From Rhodococcoides fascians A25f (GTDB taxonomy: Bacteria > Actinomycetota > Actinomycetes > Mycobacteriales > Mycobacteriaceae): DNA of 64,000 bases. Below, piece by piece: positions 49,695 through 58,060 of the stretch. Under the pieces are notes generated by a model. That model searched no databases and was not told the origin of the DNA. It was given only the letters and a program-made list of their open reading frames with translations. The translations under genes and the position numbers were made by a program. The DNA lies in contig NZ_CP049744.1 of the NCBI RefSeq assembly GCF_000760935.2, positions 1,178,001 through 1,242,000 of the forward strand, in the 5' to 3' direction. Every line of letters starts with the position of its first letter. The stretch's first letter is position 1.

Positions 49695-49716
49695 CCACTA
49701 CTCGGGTCGGTCTCTC

Positions 49717-49746
49717 GCTGGTCACATCAAGGCTGGTCACATTAAG
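49717..49746. repeat. Tandem 15-base direct repeat
   Basis: GCTGGTCACATCAAG (49717-49731) and GCTGGTCACATTAAG (49732-49746) abut and differ at one base. Further GTCAC elements follow at 49783 and 49819 and an inverted GTGAC at 49810, all ahead of or at the start of the second GNAT gene. Confidence 0.75.
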
Positions 49747-49808
49747 GACTCGACTCGGCGACGATCGAGGCACTCGACTCGCGTCACACGAGTAACACTG
49801 GTCTCATA

Positions 49809-49824
49809 AGTGACATGAGTCACA
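49809..49824. promoter_or_regulatory. CRP/FNR-like palindrome at the start of the second GNAT gene
   Basis: AGTGACATGAGTCACA matches the TGTGA-N6-TCACA consensus of the CRP/FNR family with one mismatch. It overlaps the ATG at 49815, so binding would repress. A class III cyclase is encoded about 1.5 kb away. Confidence 0.5.
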
Positions 49825-50165
49825 TCATTTCTCGTCGCTCCGTCCCGGCGACACCTGTCGAGCGACCCGTCGTCCGCATCGAGGACGACGTCGATCACAG
49901 CAGATTCGATCTTTTCGTCGACGACGAGCTCGTCGGCATTCTCGGCTACCGCTTCGGTGACGGAGAGGTGGGCGAAGGCTGCGTCGTGGCGCTCATGCAC
50001 ACCGTCGTCAAGGAGGAGTTCGGCGATCGTGGGTGGGCCGGTGTGCTGGTGCGCGCCTCGCTCAACACCGCGCGTGATCGTCAGTGGCGCATCGTTCCGA
50101 TCTGCACGTACGTCCAACGGTATCTGGCGCAGCACGAGGAATTTCTGGACCTGATCGCCGAGTAG
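49815..50165 (+). CDS. Small GNAT-type acetyltransferase (Gcn5-related, YidJ-like), copy 2
   Basis: A 116-residue paralogue of the preceding gene. It has FDLFVDDELVGILGYRFGDGE, VVALMHTVVKEEFGDRGWAGVLVRASLNTA and VPICTYVQRYLAQHEEFLDLI. It has an N-terminal extension of about 15 residues compared with copy 1. No good ribosome site precedes the ATG, which lies inside a CRP-like palindrome. A tandem duplication followed by divergence of both protein and promoter is inferred. Confidence 0.85.
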   Translation: MSHIISRRSVPATPVERPVVRIEDDVDHSRFDLFVDDELVGILGYRFGDGEVGEGCVVALMHTVVKEEFGDRGWAGVLVRASLNTARDRQWRIVPICTYVQRYLAQHEEFLDLIAE

Positions 50166-50180
50166 AGAGCACTGCTCTTG
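50162..50180. promoter_or_regulatory. Palindromic operator-like site 1
   Basis: GTAGAGAGCACTGCTCTTG, with core AGAGC-N3-GCTCT (50166-50178). It overlaps the stop codon of the second GNAT gene and repeats 52 bases downstream with 16 of 19 bases identical. Confidence 0.6.
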
Positions 50181-50213
50181 CCTGGAGTGCACCATGGGTG
50201 AATACTGATTCCT

Positions 50214-50232
50214 GTAGAGAGCGCCGCTCTCG
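50214..50232. promoter_or_regulatory. Palindromic operator-like site 2
   Basis: GTAGAGAGCGCCGCTCTCG, with core GAGAGC-N3-GCTCTC (50217-50231). It sits directly before the membrane-protein gene, five helical turns from site 1. The layout is typical of a repressor binding two sites, for example of the TetR or GntR type. Confidence 0.6.
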
Positions 50233-50237
50233 AAAGG

Positions 50238-50846
50238 TTGGTACTCCCGATACGTGCAGCTATGTACCTCTTCCTCGGCCTCATGTTCGCCCTCTACCCC
50301 GCATTGCGGCCCTACTCGGACGAGGTGGGGAGCGCAGGAGCGGACGCCTTCGCATCCTCGAGCTGGGTGCCGGCTCACACCTTCGCGATGCTCGGCTTCA
50401 TTGCACTCGGCCTGGTCGTGCTCTACGGAGGTAGTCGGTCCGATCCCGCAGTGGTCACCACCTGGATCGGCGTCGGGCTCGTTCTGCCGTACTACGGCGC
50501 AGAGAGGTTCGCCCTGCATGCTCTGGGTGTCGACGCGGTAGCGAACTCCAACCCGGGCCTGATCGATCTTGCCGATCCGATCCGCTACTCGCCTGTGCAG
50601 TCTGTGATGTTCGGCCTCGGGCTCGTCTCGATTGCTGTCGGGCTGGTGATCTTCGCTCTACGGAACCGCTACGCGATGGTGTTGGCCGCCGGATTCATCC
50701 TGTTTCTCCCGCAGTTCTACGCCCCGCCGGCCCTGCGGATCGCCCACGGATTACTGATCGCCGTAGGGGCGATCATCGCCGCGCGAGCGGTGGCAGGCGG
50801 TTCGGTCCGGTCTGCTCAGCCGATCTCGATGATCACCGGAGCGTGA
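50238..50846 (+). CDS. Multi-pass membrane protein of unknown function
   Basis: A protein with about six hydrophobic segments and no recognisable motif. The frame opens at TTG 50238 (202 residues) with GAAAGG just before it. An ATG at 50262 gives 194 residues and a more natural first membrane helix. Either way, two matching palindromes precede it, so it is probably under a dedicated repressor. It ends 31 bases into convergent xthA. Confidence 0.7.
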   Translation: MVLPIRAAMYLFLGLMFALYPALRPYSDEVGSAGADAFASSSWVPAHTFAMLGFIALGLVVLYGGSRSDPAVVTTWIGVGLVLPYYGAERFALHALGVDAVANSNPGLIDLADPIRYSPVQSVMFGLGLVSIAVGLVIFALRNRYAMVLAAGFILFLPQFYAPPALRIAHGLLIAVGAIIAARAVAGGSVRSAQPISMITGA

Positions 50847-51616
50847 TCGCTGGCTCCCTTGCCCTTGCGTTCCTCGCGGTCGATCGAGGCACCGGTGATC
50901 CGGGCCGAGAGCGCAGGCGAGGTCAGCGCCATGTCGATGCGTAGGCCCTGCTTCTTGGGAAACCGCAGCTGCGTGTAATCCCAGTAGGTATACGTTCCGG
51001 GCTCGGGAGTGAACTGCCGCGTCACCTCGGTGAATCCGGCGTCGGCGAATGCGGCAAAAGCATCACGCTCGGCCTGGGAGGTGTGGGTCTTGCCCTCGAA
51101 CAGCGCAGGATCCCAGACGTCGTCGTCGGTGGGCGCGATGTTCCAGTCGCCCACGAGCGCGATCTGGGCCTCCGGATCGGCCGCAACCCACGCCTGAGCG
51201 TCGGCCTTCAGGGCGGCGAGCCATTCGAGTTTGTAGGTGTAGTGCGGGTCGGCGAGGTCGCGGCCGTTCGGCACGTAGAGGCTCCAGACGCGCACACCGT
51301 CACACGTGGCTCCGATGGCGCGGGCTTCCTGCGCGGGATCGATCTCGGGATCCTTGCTGAACCCGGGCTGATCCTCGAACCCGATCTGCACGTCGTCGAG
51401 ACCGACTCGGGACGCGATGGCGACGCCGTTCCACTGACTCAGTCCGACGTGGGCCACCTCGTATCCGATATCGGTGAACCGCTGATACGGAAACTGTGCG
51501 TCCTTGCACTTGGTTTCCTGCATCGCGAGTACATCGACATCGGATCGCTGCAACCAATCGACGATTCGATCCTGACGAGAGCGGACGGAGTTCACATTCC
51601 AGGTAGCCAAGCGCAC
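50816..51616 (-). CDS. xthA: Exodeoxyribonuclease III / AP endonuclease
   Basis: A 266-residue DNA repair nuclease of the exonuclease III family that cuts at abasic sites. It has LATWNVNSVRSR, LAMQETKCKDAQFP (metal Glu), WSLYVPNGRDL (Tyr), VGDWNIAPTDDDVWDP, YTYWDYT and the terminal GASDHAPVIIEI with the catalytic His. It heads the xthA-GNAT-def neighbourhood conserved in mycobacteria. TAGGGT lies eight bases before the GTG start. Confidence 0.95.
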   Translation of the reverse strand: MRLATWNVNSVRSRQDRIVDWLQRSDVDVLAMQETKCKDAQFPYQRFTDIGYEVAHVGLSQWNGVAIASRVGLDDVQIGFEDQPGFSKDPEIDPAQEARAIGATCDGVRVWSLYVPNGRDLADPHYTYKLEWLAALKADAQAWVAADPEAQIALVGDWNIAPTDDDVWDPALFEGKTHTSQAERDAFAAFADAGFTEVTRQFTPEPGTYTYWDYTQLRFPKKQGLRIDMALTSPALSARITGASIDREERKGKGASDHAPVIIEIG

Positions 51617-51624
51617 GGAGAGGA

Positions 51625-51630
51625 ACCCTA
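51625..51630 (-). promoter_or_regulatory. xthA: -10 box of xthA
   Basis: TAGGGT on the minus strand, eight bases before the GTG at 51616. Confidence 0.4.
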
Positions 51631-51665
51631 TAGAACGCCGCCGACACGGTGTCCGACCGATCGCC

Positions 51666-52613
51666 TCAGTGTGAATCCGGTCGCGCGTAGCGATAGTGGT
51701 GATGGTCGACGAAGCCCAGGTCTCGGTACAGGGCGAGCGCGACGGTGTTGTCGACGGCCACCTGCAGGTACGCGTGGGTTGCGCCGTGCTCGCGTCCCCA
51801 CCGCACCAGTTCGCCGCACATCAAGGTGCCGAGTCCGTTGCGGCGATGTTCGGGGGAGACCCAGAGGGAGGTCAGTCCCACCCAGTGGCGACCGTCCGGG
51901 GCGGTGGTGACCGCCGCTCGTCCGACTGCGATCGCGCCTGATCCGACTGCACCTGCTCCGAGCGTGCCGAACCCGAGGGTGCCCTCGTGGATCGCCGACG
52001 CCACTTCTGCAGCGCCGTGAGGTGCTGCGCGACCCTGGTAGTGCAGTGACGTCAGCCAGTCGGTGGTCGGCTCCGCCGTGACGGTGATGGCCGAGTCGCC
52101 CTCGCGCAGAACAAGATTCGAGATGTCTGCCGCCATGACGGCACTCTCGTTGTACGACGTCCATCCGGCCGGAGCGGTGCCGAGACGATCGGGTAGCGAC
52201 AGCGTCGGCGTCAATCCCCGTGCGGTGTATCGATCGCAGATTCTCGCCAGCGTCTCGGGCGTCGTCGACGCCCCGGGCTCGAGCGGTGCCGCCGAATTGG
52301 CGCGACCGGTGAAACCGTGACCGAAGCGCAGCTGCCAACCGTCGATCCATTCTCGCTCGACGCCCGGCCATCCGTCGGCGGCGGCAGCTTCGAGTGCCCT
52401 GATCTCCGACGTCCGAATCGGCTTCGGGCCCAACGGTTTCAAGGCTACGACGCGCTCGGCGGCAACCTGCACCAACGATCCGTCCCGGCCGCGGACCGAG
52501 ACGGCATCGGCGTCGAGCGTCACCAGCTCACCGATCACGTCCGTCATCGGATGGGTGTGCCCGGGCGGCAGCCGATAGCGGAGCATCACCCGGGTACCCA
52601 CCGGAATGCTCAC
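51666..52613 (-). CDS. GNAT-family N-acetyltransferase (Rv0428c-like)
   Basis: A 315-residue protein. Residues 1-65 form a small beta-barrel-like start (VGTRVMLRYRLPPGHTHPMTDVIGELVTLDADAV). The C-terminal GNAT domain has LTSLWVSPEHRRNGLGTLMCGELVRWGREHGATHAYLQVAVDNTVALALYRDLGFVDHHHY. It lies between def and xthA as in M. tuberculosis. The role is unknown; with def beside it, N-terminal protein acetylation is a guess only. Confidence 0.88.
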   Translation of the reverse strand: MSIPVGTRVMLRYRLPPGHTHPMTDVIGELVTLDADAVSVRGRDGSLVQVAAERVVALKPLGPKPIRTSEIRALEAAAADGWPGVEREWIDGWQLRFGHGFTGRANSAAPLEPGASTTPETLARICDRYTARGLTPTLSLPDRLGTAPAGWTSYNESAVMAADISNLVLREGDSAITVTAEPTTDWLTSLHYQGRAAPHGAAEVASAIHEGTLGFGTLGAGAVGSGAIAVGRAAVTTAPDGRHWVGLTSLWVSPEHRRNGLGTLMCGELVRWGREHGATHAYLQVAVDNTVALALYRDLGFVDHHHYRYARPDSH

Positions 52614-52635
52614 TGGTCGACGATCATCGGGTCGG

Positions 52636-53238
52636 TCAGTCTTCGTCTTCGTCGTCGTGCCCGAACGGATCGTCGACGGTGCCGGGCGTCCAGCTCAGCC
52701 CCGGCACGCCCCAGCCGGCGCGCTTGATGGCCTTCTTGGCTGCCCGTGCGTGTCGTCCGATGAGTACGTCGGTGTAGAGGAAACCGTCGAGATGACCCAC
52801 TTCGTGTTGGAGCATCCGAGCGAAGAAGCCTCGGCCTTCGATGTCGACGGGATCGCCCTTCGCATCGGTGCCGGTCACCCGAGCCCAGTCGGCGCGGCCG
52901 GTGGGGTGCTGCTCGCCGGGAACCGACAGGCAGCCCTCGTCGTCGTCATCGGGATCGGGCATCGTCTCGGGAATCTCGGACGTCTCGAGGACGGGGTTGA
53001 CGACCTCCCCGCGTCGCCGGAAGACCTTGCCGTCCGCGCCTTGGTCGGGGCAGTCGTAGATGAACAGACGTTTGCCGACGCCCACCTGGTTCGCCGCGAG
53101 ACCGACGCCGTTCGCGGCGGCCAGGGTCTCGTACATGTCGGCGATCAGCTCGGCCAGCTCGGCGGGTGACTCGGTGACGGGAGCGGTTGCGGTGTGGAGC
53201 ACCGGATCGCCGACGATCCGGATGGGAAGAATTGCCAT
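52636..53238 (-). CDS. def: Peptide deformylase
   Basis: A 200-residue metalloenzyme removing the formyl group from new proteins. All three motifs are present: [10 protein letters not shown] (motif 1), EGCLSVPG with the metal Cys (motif 2) and QHEVGHLDG with two metal His and the catalytic Glu (motif 3). I start at ATG 53238, where homology begins; the longer frame to 53499 is spurious. The acidic C-terminal tail ([11 protein letters not shown]) is unusual in length. TATCCT lies eight bases before the start. Confidence 0.95.
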   Translation of the reverse strand: MAILPIRIVGDPVLHTATAPVTESPAELAELIADMYETLAAANGVGLAANQVGVGKRLFIYDCPDQGADGKVFRRRGEVVNPVLETSEIPETMPDPDDDDEGCLSVPGEQHPTGRADWARVTGTDAKGDPVDIEGRGFFARMLQHEVGHLDGFLYTDVLIGRHARAAKKAIKRAGWGVPGLSWTPGTVDDPFGHDDEDED

Positions 53239-53246
53239 GGTCGACA

Positions 53247-53252
53247 AGGATA
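53247..53252 (-). promoter_or_regulatory. def: -10 box of def
   Basis: TATCCT on the minus strand, eight bases before the ATG at 53238. Confidence 0.4.
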
Positions 53253-53531
53253 GTGGTGCGGGAGTGGAGCCTGCGGAATGACCCAGGGGGGGTGGTGCGT
53301 GTGGTCCCTTGCGCTGCCGGTCTTCGTCGAACACGCCACGCGCCGGTACCTCGCGGGAGCCGTGCCTCGGGCATCGAGCATGGTTGAATGATTCTCGAAA
53401 CACAACTGTGTAATTCGGTCGGTGCGCGTACGGGTGCCGGCAGTACTGGGGGAAGCAGATTTCCCCAGGGTCTGTGGTCTCACGAGTTGGTGATCGCACA
53501 GGTCCAGGGAGTCGAGAAGTCGAGGAGTGGG

Positions 53532-53870
53532 ATGGACGGCGCAGCAGCGCGTGACTCGAACCAGGCTCAGCAACCGGGAAGTTCGGACGGCTCGCAGGAT
53601 CCGAACGAAGTCGGTGCAGACGGCCTGAGTCGACGAGAGCACGACATCCTGTCCTTCGAGCGGCAGTGGTGGAAGTACGCCGGTGCGAAGGAAGAGGCCA
53701 TCAAGGAACTCTTCTCCATGTCGGCCACCCGCTACTACCAGATTCTGAACGCATTGGTCGATCGTCCGGAGTCGCTCGCCGCGGATCCGATGCTGGTCAA
53801 GCGCCTGCGCCGCCTGCGGGCGAGTCGGCAGAAGGCTCGCGCGGCACGTCGGCTCGGTTTCGACGTCTGA
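53532..53870 (+). CDS. DUF3263 protein (Rv0430-like)
   Basis: A 112-residue protein with a conserved C-terminal region [48 protein letters not shown] and a basic tail ([16 protein letters not shown]). This resembles a sigma-region-like or helix-turn-helix fold; DNA binding is plausible. ATG 53532 is preceded by GAGGAG, so the open frame from 53388 is not used. It is followed by virR as in M. tuberculosis. Confidence 0.87.
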   Translation: MDGAAARDSNQAQQPGSSDGSQDPNEVGADGLSRREHDILSFERQWWKYAGAKEEAIKELFSMSATRYYQILNALVDRPESLAADPMLVKRLRRLRASRQKARAARRLGFDV

Positions 53871-53916
53871 GCAGGTCCGACTATCGGCGTGTTCCGAGCC
53901 GCCGTCGACGGTCGGC

Positions 53917-53922
53917 TAGGGT
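53917..53922 (+). promoter_or_regulatory. -10 box of the virR homologue (leaderless layout)
   Basis: TAGGGT followed by seven bases and the GTG at 53930. It fixes that start within a much longer open frame. Confidence 0.6.
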
Positions 53923-53929
53923 CGAGTAC

Positions 53930-54463
53930 GTGAGCAGCCCCAACCCGGAACAGACCGGGCCACCACTCCGCGCTCTGGCCATGGTGTTGATTTCGCTCGC
54001 GATCCTGTTCGCGGCGATCGGTGCACTCTCGCTCACCGGTTCCGATTCCGACGAGGCGGCCGCCGAGCCCTCCGCTTCCGAGACGACGAGCGCGCCGGCT
54101 GTGGTTGCACCCACGACGCAGGCCCCCGCAGCGCAGGTACCGGCAGGTGACGCGTCGACCAGCTCCGCGGCCCCCACCACCTCGGGCACCTCCGCCGACG
54201 TCGAAGTGCGGGTGCTCAACAACTCCAACGTCTCCGGTCTCGCGGCCGGTACCGCGAGCACCTTGACCGCCGGGGGATGGAACGTCGCCGAGACGGGCAA
54301 CTTCAGCGAGGCCCAGTTCGCCCAGACGGCGGTGTACTACGGAACTGCTGCAGGTGAGGAACAAGCTGCGCAGTCGATCGCCACGGAACTCGGTGTTCCG
54401 GCCGAGCCCAAGCCGACCTCGCTCGAATCCACGGTCGGCGTCGTCGTCATCGTGACGCAATAG
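53930..54463 (+). CDS. virR: LytR C-terminal domain protein, VirR (Rv0431) homologue
   Basis: A 177-residue membrane-anchored protein with one N-terminal helix (about 14-35), a Ser/Thr/Ala/Pro-rich linker (about 40-85) and a LytR_C domain starting at VEVRVLNNSNVSGLAAGTASTL. In M. tuberculosis VirR controls membrane vesicle release and binds LytR-CpsA-Psr cell-wall ligases. The position between the DUF3263 gene and sodC is the same as there. Confidence 0.87.
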   Translation: MSSPNPEQTGPPLRALAMVLISLAILFAAIGALSLTGSDSDEAAAEPSASETTSAPAVVAPTTQAPAAQVPAGDASTSSAAPTTSGTSADVEVRVLNNSNVSGLAAGTASTLTAGGWNVAETGNFSEAQFAQTAVYYGTAAGEEQAAQSIATELGVPAEPKPTSLESTVGVVVIVTQ

Positions 54464-54500
54464 GTATCCAGACCCGAGAGTTCACCACATCGACGACGTG

Positions 54501-54537
54501 CCCGGTTCGGTCGAATCGGGCGGCACGTTATTATTTT
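54501..54537 (+). terminator. Hairpin and T-rich run after virR; also possible sodC promoter
   Basis: CCCGGTTCG pairs with CGAATCGGG (54501-54520) as a nine-base stem with one G-T pair and a two-base loop. TTATTATTTT (54528-54537) follows seven bases later. This could stop virR transcription. The TATTAT inside the T-rich run (54529-54534) equally fits a -10 box for sodC, about 36 bases before its ribosome site. Confidence 0.5.
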
Positions 54538-54576
54538 CGAGCCCGGCGAAACTGCCTGAAAGAGGAGCGATTTCCG

Positions 54577-55293
54577 ATGGACATGTTCAAGCGACGCACT
54601 GCTGCGACCCGATCGTTGCGTTACGCGGTGCCGGTCCTCGCGATCGCAGCGCTCGGTCTCTCTGCCTGCAGCAACGGCGAGGTTGCGTCCGATACCCCCG
54701 GTACCGTTCCGCCGGTCTGGACCGGCGAGTCCGATCCGTCGGCGGCCGCTACGGCAGGCGACGGCCGGGCCGAGTCCGGGTCGGGCTCCGAGGAGACCAT
54801 CGAGGGCACCCTCCGCAACGCCTCCGGTGCCGAGGTGGGCACAGTGACGTTCGCGGCCGAGGGTGAGAAGCTCACCGTCACCGCCGAGGTCGAGAACATG
54901 ACTCCCGGATTCCACGGCTTCCACGTTCACACCGTGGCCGCCTGCGAGCCGAACTCCGTGGCACCCACCGGCGGGGAACCGGGCGCATTCCTGTCTGCGG
55001 GCGGTCACCTGCAGGTCGACGGCCGCACCGAGCATCCGGCCAGCGGTGATCTGACGTCCATCCAGGTCGGCGAGGACGGCACCGGACGACTCGTCACCAC
55101 GACCGACACGATCACGCTCGACGATCTGCGCGCCGGCGGTGCGGGAACCTCGGTGATCGTGCACGAGGGTGCCGACAACTTCGCGAACATTCCGCCGCGG
55201 TACACACTTCCCGACGGTGCCGCGGTGCCGGACATGACGACCCTGATGACCGGCGACGCCGGTGCTCGGGCTGCGTGCGCGGTACTGCAGTAG
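54577..55293 (+). CDS. sodC: Cu-type superoxide dismutase lipoprotein
   Basis: A 238-residue exported SodC. The signal peptide ends with the lipobox LSAC and a linker follows. The catalytic part has HGFHVHTVAACEP (two copper His), GGHLQVDG and a C-terminal Cys, forming the conserved disulfide with the first. The usual zinc loop (H-G-x-P...H-x-G-D-L) is replaced by a TEHPASGDL stretch, as in the zinc-free M. tuberculosis enzyme. The ATG has AGAGGAG upstream. The ybdK-like gene starts two bases after the stop. Confidence 0.92.
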   Translation: MDMFKRRTAATRSLRYAVPVLAIAALGLSACSNGEVASDTPGTVPPVWTGESDPSAAATAGDGRAESGSGSEETIEGTLRNASGAEVGTVTFAAEGEKLTVTAEVENMTPGFHGFHVHTVAACEPNSVAPTGGEPGAFLSAGGHLQVDGRTEHPASGDLTSIQVGEDGTGRLVTTTDTITLDDLRAGGAGTSVIVHEGADNFANIPPRYTLPDGAAVPDMTTLMTGDAGARAACAVLQ

Positions 55294-55294
55294 T

Positions 55295-56425
55295 TTGAGC
55301 GCTCCCCGGATCGACTTCGCGAGTTCACCTCGCCCGACGCTCGGCGTCGAGTGGGAGATCGCACTGGTCGACAAGAACACGCGAGACCTGGTCAACTCCG
55401 CCGAAGCGGTGATGGACGGCGTGCGCGATATCGCCGGGGACACCCCTCGGGTAACCAAGGAATTGCTGCGCAACACCGTCGAGCTCGTCACCGGAGTGTG
55501 CGAGAACGTCGGAGAGGCCATGGAGGACCTCGGCGGCTCGTTGGACCTGGTGCGCCGCGCCGCGGATCCACTGGGAATCGATCTGTTCTCGGCGGGCACG
55601 CACCCGTTTGCCGAATGGTCCACCCAGCAGCTCACCAGCTCGCCGAGCTACGACGAGCTGATCGCGCGCACCCAGTGGTGGGGTCGGCAGATGCTGATCT
55701 GGGGAGTGCACGTGCACGTGGGAGTCTCGTCGCCCCACAAGGTCTTTCCCATTCTCAACTCGCTGCTCCTGCAGTACCCACACCTGCTGGCATTGTCCGC
55801 CTCCTCGCCGATCTGGGCTGGAAACGACACCGGATACGCCAGCAATCGTGCGCTGATGTTCCAGCAGCTGCCGACAGCCGGTCTGCCGTTCCAGTTCGAG
55901 GACTGGTCGCAGTTCGAGGGATTCGTTCGCGATCAGCTCAAGACCGGCGTCATCGAGCAACTCGGCGGCATGCACTGGGACATCCGGCCGGCACCGAAGT
56001 GGGGAACCATCGAGGTCCGAGTGTGCGACGGGGCGTCGAGCAAGCGGGAGTTGGCGGCCCTCGTCGCGTTGACACACTGCCTCATCGTCCACCTCGACGA
56101 GCGACTCGAAGCGGGGGAGACACTGCCGTCCATCCCGCCGTGGCACGTGCAGGAGAACAAGTGGCGAGCGGCCAGGTACGGCCTCGACGCCGAGATCATC
56201 CTGGACTCGAGCAGCAACGAACGCCTGGTCACCGACGATTTGCACGACCTGCTCGAAAAGTTGACGCCGACGGCCGTGCGGTTGAACTGCGTCGACGAGT
56301 TGGCCGCGGTGGCCGACATTCCCCGGCGCGGGGCGTCGTACCAACGCCAGCGTGCGGTGGCTGCGCAGTCCGGCGGAGATCTGCGAGCCGTCGTGGAGTC
56401 GTTGGTCACCGAGCTCCAATCGTGA
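55295..56425 (+). CDS. Carboxylate-amine ligase, YbdK/GCS2 family
   Basis: A 376-residue ATP-grasp-like ligase of the glutamate-cysteine ligase 2 family. It has TLGVEWEIALVDKNTRDL, VTKELLRNTVELVTGVCENV, GTHPFAEW, WGVHVHVGVSSP and IRPAPKWGTIEVRVCDG. M. tuberculosis Rv0433 holds the same place. Some family members form gamma-glutamylcysteine, but the physiological product here is not known. The start is the TTG at 55295, one base after the sodC stop; the frame from 55262 would overlap sodC. Confidence 0.88.
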   Translation: MSAPRIDFASSPRPTLGVEWEIALVDKNTRDLVNSAEAVMDGVRDIAGDTPRVTKELLRNTVELVTGVCENVGEAMEDLGGSLDLVRRAADPLGIDLFSAGTHPFAEWSTQQLTSSPSYDELIARTQWWGRQMLIWGVHVHVGVSSPHKVFPILNSLLLQYPHLLALSASSPIWAGNDTGYASNRALMFQQLPTAGLPFQFEDWSQFEGFVRDQLKTGVIEQLGGMHWDIRPAPKWGTIEVRVCDGASSKRELAALVALTHCLIVHLDERLEAGETLPSIPPWHVQENKWRAARYGLDAEIILDSSSNERLVTDDLHDLLEKLTPTAVRLNCVDELAAVADIPRRGASYQRQRAVAAQSGGDLRAVVESLVTELQS

Positions 56426-56459
56426 CCGTTTGTATTTAACTTTGTGTTCACTCACCGTT

Positions 56460-56465
56460 TACGAT
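56460..56465 (+). promoter_or_regulatory. -10 box of the PAP2 gene (leaderless layout)
   Basis: TACGAT followed by seven bases and the GTG at 56473, in a locally AT-rich stretch. Confidence 0.6.
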
Positions 56466-56472
56466 CAACGGC

Positions 56473-57753
56473 GTGCTGCAGGGGGATGTCGGGACCGTCG
56501 AGGTCGATTCGACACGTGAGAACTCTGTTCGTCCCCTGATCGTCGGCGCTGCCCTCGTTGCCGCGTTCCTGGTGCTGCTGCAGATCATCGCGACGGTCTG
56601 GAACTTTCCCGGCCCGCTGCCGAGCGTGTGGAACGACCTGTTCGGCACACCGAAGTCGATGTCGCTGCCGTGGGCGGCGCTGGTCCTGGCCACTGTAGGA
56701 CTGAACACTGCTCTCCGTCTGCGCACCCTGGTCATCGCAGCGCTGATCGATGCTGCTGTGCTCGGTGTCCGATTCGGTTTCGACGCCACCCTGACGGTCG
56801 GCAACGGCCCGTCGCTCGTGTTGGTCGGGCTCGGGTTCTACGTCGCCGGTCGGGGGGACACTCGGGCGATGCGCGGTGTTGCTCTGGGAGCACTGCTGTT
56901 GCTCGCGACCAAGGCGGGCGACGCCTGGTTGCACATCACCACCGTCGTTCGGCCCTACGTTCTCGACGAATACGCATACGCCGCCGATCACGCGCTGGGG
57001 AATCCGTCCTGGGTCCTGGGCAACATCCTGGACCGCCTCGGCCCGGTCGCCGAAGGAACGCTGCACTGGATCTACATCCAGCTTCCCGTCGCGGCGATCG
57101 TCGTTGCGCTGTACCAGTTACGCGGAGTTGCCGCGGGTGCAGCCTGGCCGAGGCACTTCCTGTTCCGCACGTTTCTGCTCATCGGACTCGTCGGACCGGT
57201 GTTCTATCTGCTGTTCCCGGTGGTAGGACCGATGTTCGCGTTCGATTCGTGGCCATCGCAGGTCATGCCGCTCTCGGGCGCGCTCGGCGAGATCCCGTTC
57301 GACTCGGAGACTCCGAGAAACTGCATGCCGAGCCTGCACACCGCATGGGCGCTGAGCATCTTCATCCATTCCCGACGCGGCCCGTGGTGGCTGCGCGCCG
57401 GCGGCACCCTGTGGTTGCTCGGTACGCTTGCCGCCACTCTCGGATTCGGCTACCACTACGGCGTCGATCTGGTGGCCGGTGCAGTGCTGTGCCTGACTCT
57501 CGAATCCGTCCTCCGCGACCCCGAGCGCGGCTGGAATCGGGCCCGAATCACGTTGGTGGCCTACGGCTGCGCCGCGATGGCTGCGCTGTTGGTGAGCTAC
57601 CGCTATCTCGCCGCCGCATTCGCATCACACCCTCAGGTGTTCGGGCCGCTCGTTCTCGGCGTACTGGCAGCCATGGCGTTCGGCTTCCATGCGGTGTTCT
57701 TCGCCGATTCGCCCCGAGCTACCGATCGGACTCGTCCGGTTCCATCTCGTTGA
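56473..57753 (+). CDS. PAP2-family membrane phosphatase/phosphotransferase (AUR1-like)
   Basis: A 426-residue protein with about ten membrane segments. The C-terminal half has the PAP2 histidine motifs NCMPSLHTAWALSIFIHS and GFGYHYGVDLVAGAV. Such proteins move or remove lipid phosphate head groups, for example in phosphoinositol or polyprenyl lipid metabolism. The N-terminal membrane part is not assigned. It ends 35 bases into convergent mnhG. Confidence 0.85.
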   Translation: MLQGDVGTVEVDSTRENSVRPLIVGAALVAAFLVLLQIIATVWNFPGPLPSVWNDLFGTPKSMSLPWAALVLATVGLNTALRLRTLVIAALIDAAVLGVRFGFDATLTVGNGPSLVLVGLGFYVAGRGDTRAMRGVALGALLLLATKAGDAWLHITTVVRPYVLDEYAYAADHALGNPSWVLGNILDRLGPVAEGTLHWIYIQLPVAAIVVALYQLRGVAAGAAWPRHFLFRTFLLIGLVGPVFYLLFPVVGPMFAFDSWPSQVMPLSGALGEIPFDSETPRNCMPSLHTAWALSIFIHSRRGPWWLRAGGTLWLLGTLAATLGFGYHYGVDLVAGAVLCLTLESVLRDPERGWNRARITLVAYGCAAMAALLVSYRYLAAAFASHPQVFGPLVLGVLAAMAFGFHAVFFADSPRATDRTRPVPSR

Positions 57754-58060
57754 CGATCAGCAGGCCGTCGCGGCCCCGCTGCTCTCGGTAGGCCACGCGG
57801 CCGACCGTATGAGCGATTACCGGAGCGGTCACCAGGGTGAAAATACCCACCAGCACGAGCATCCAGATGTCGACGTTTCCGCGCAGGCTGATGATCGCCC
57901 CGATCAACACCATGATCAGACCGACCACCTGCGGCTTGGTGGCCGCGTGCATCCGCGAGAGAGTATCGGGGAAGCGCACGATGCCCACGGCGGCGGTGAA
58001 CGCCAGTAGTGCCCCCAACAGAATGAAGATGGATGCAATGACCTGCGCAACGGTGCTCAT
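57719..58060 (-). CDS. mnhG: Mrp-type cation/proton antiporter subunit G
   Basis: A 113-residue subunit with three membrane helices and the family sequence AVGIVRFPDTLSRMHAATKPQVVGLIMVLIGAII. ATG 58060 is chosen at the subunit start, overlapping mnhF by four bases; the longer frame is spurious. It is the last gene of the operon. Confidence 0.92.
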   Translation of the reverse strand: MSTVAQVIASIFILLGALLAFTAAVGIVRFPDTLSRMHAATKPQVVGLIMVLIGAIISLRGNVDIWMLVLVGIFTLVTAPVIAHTVGRVAYREQRGRDGLLIVNEMEPDESDR

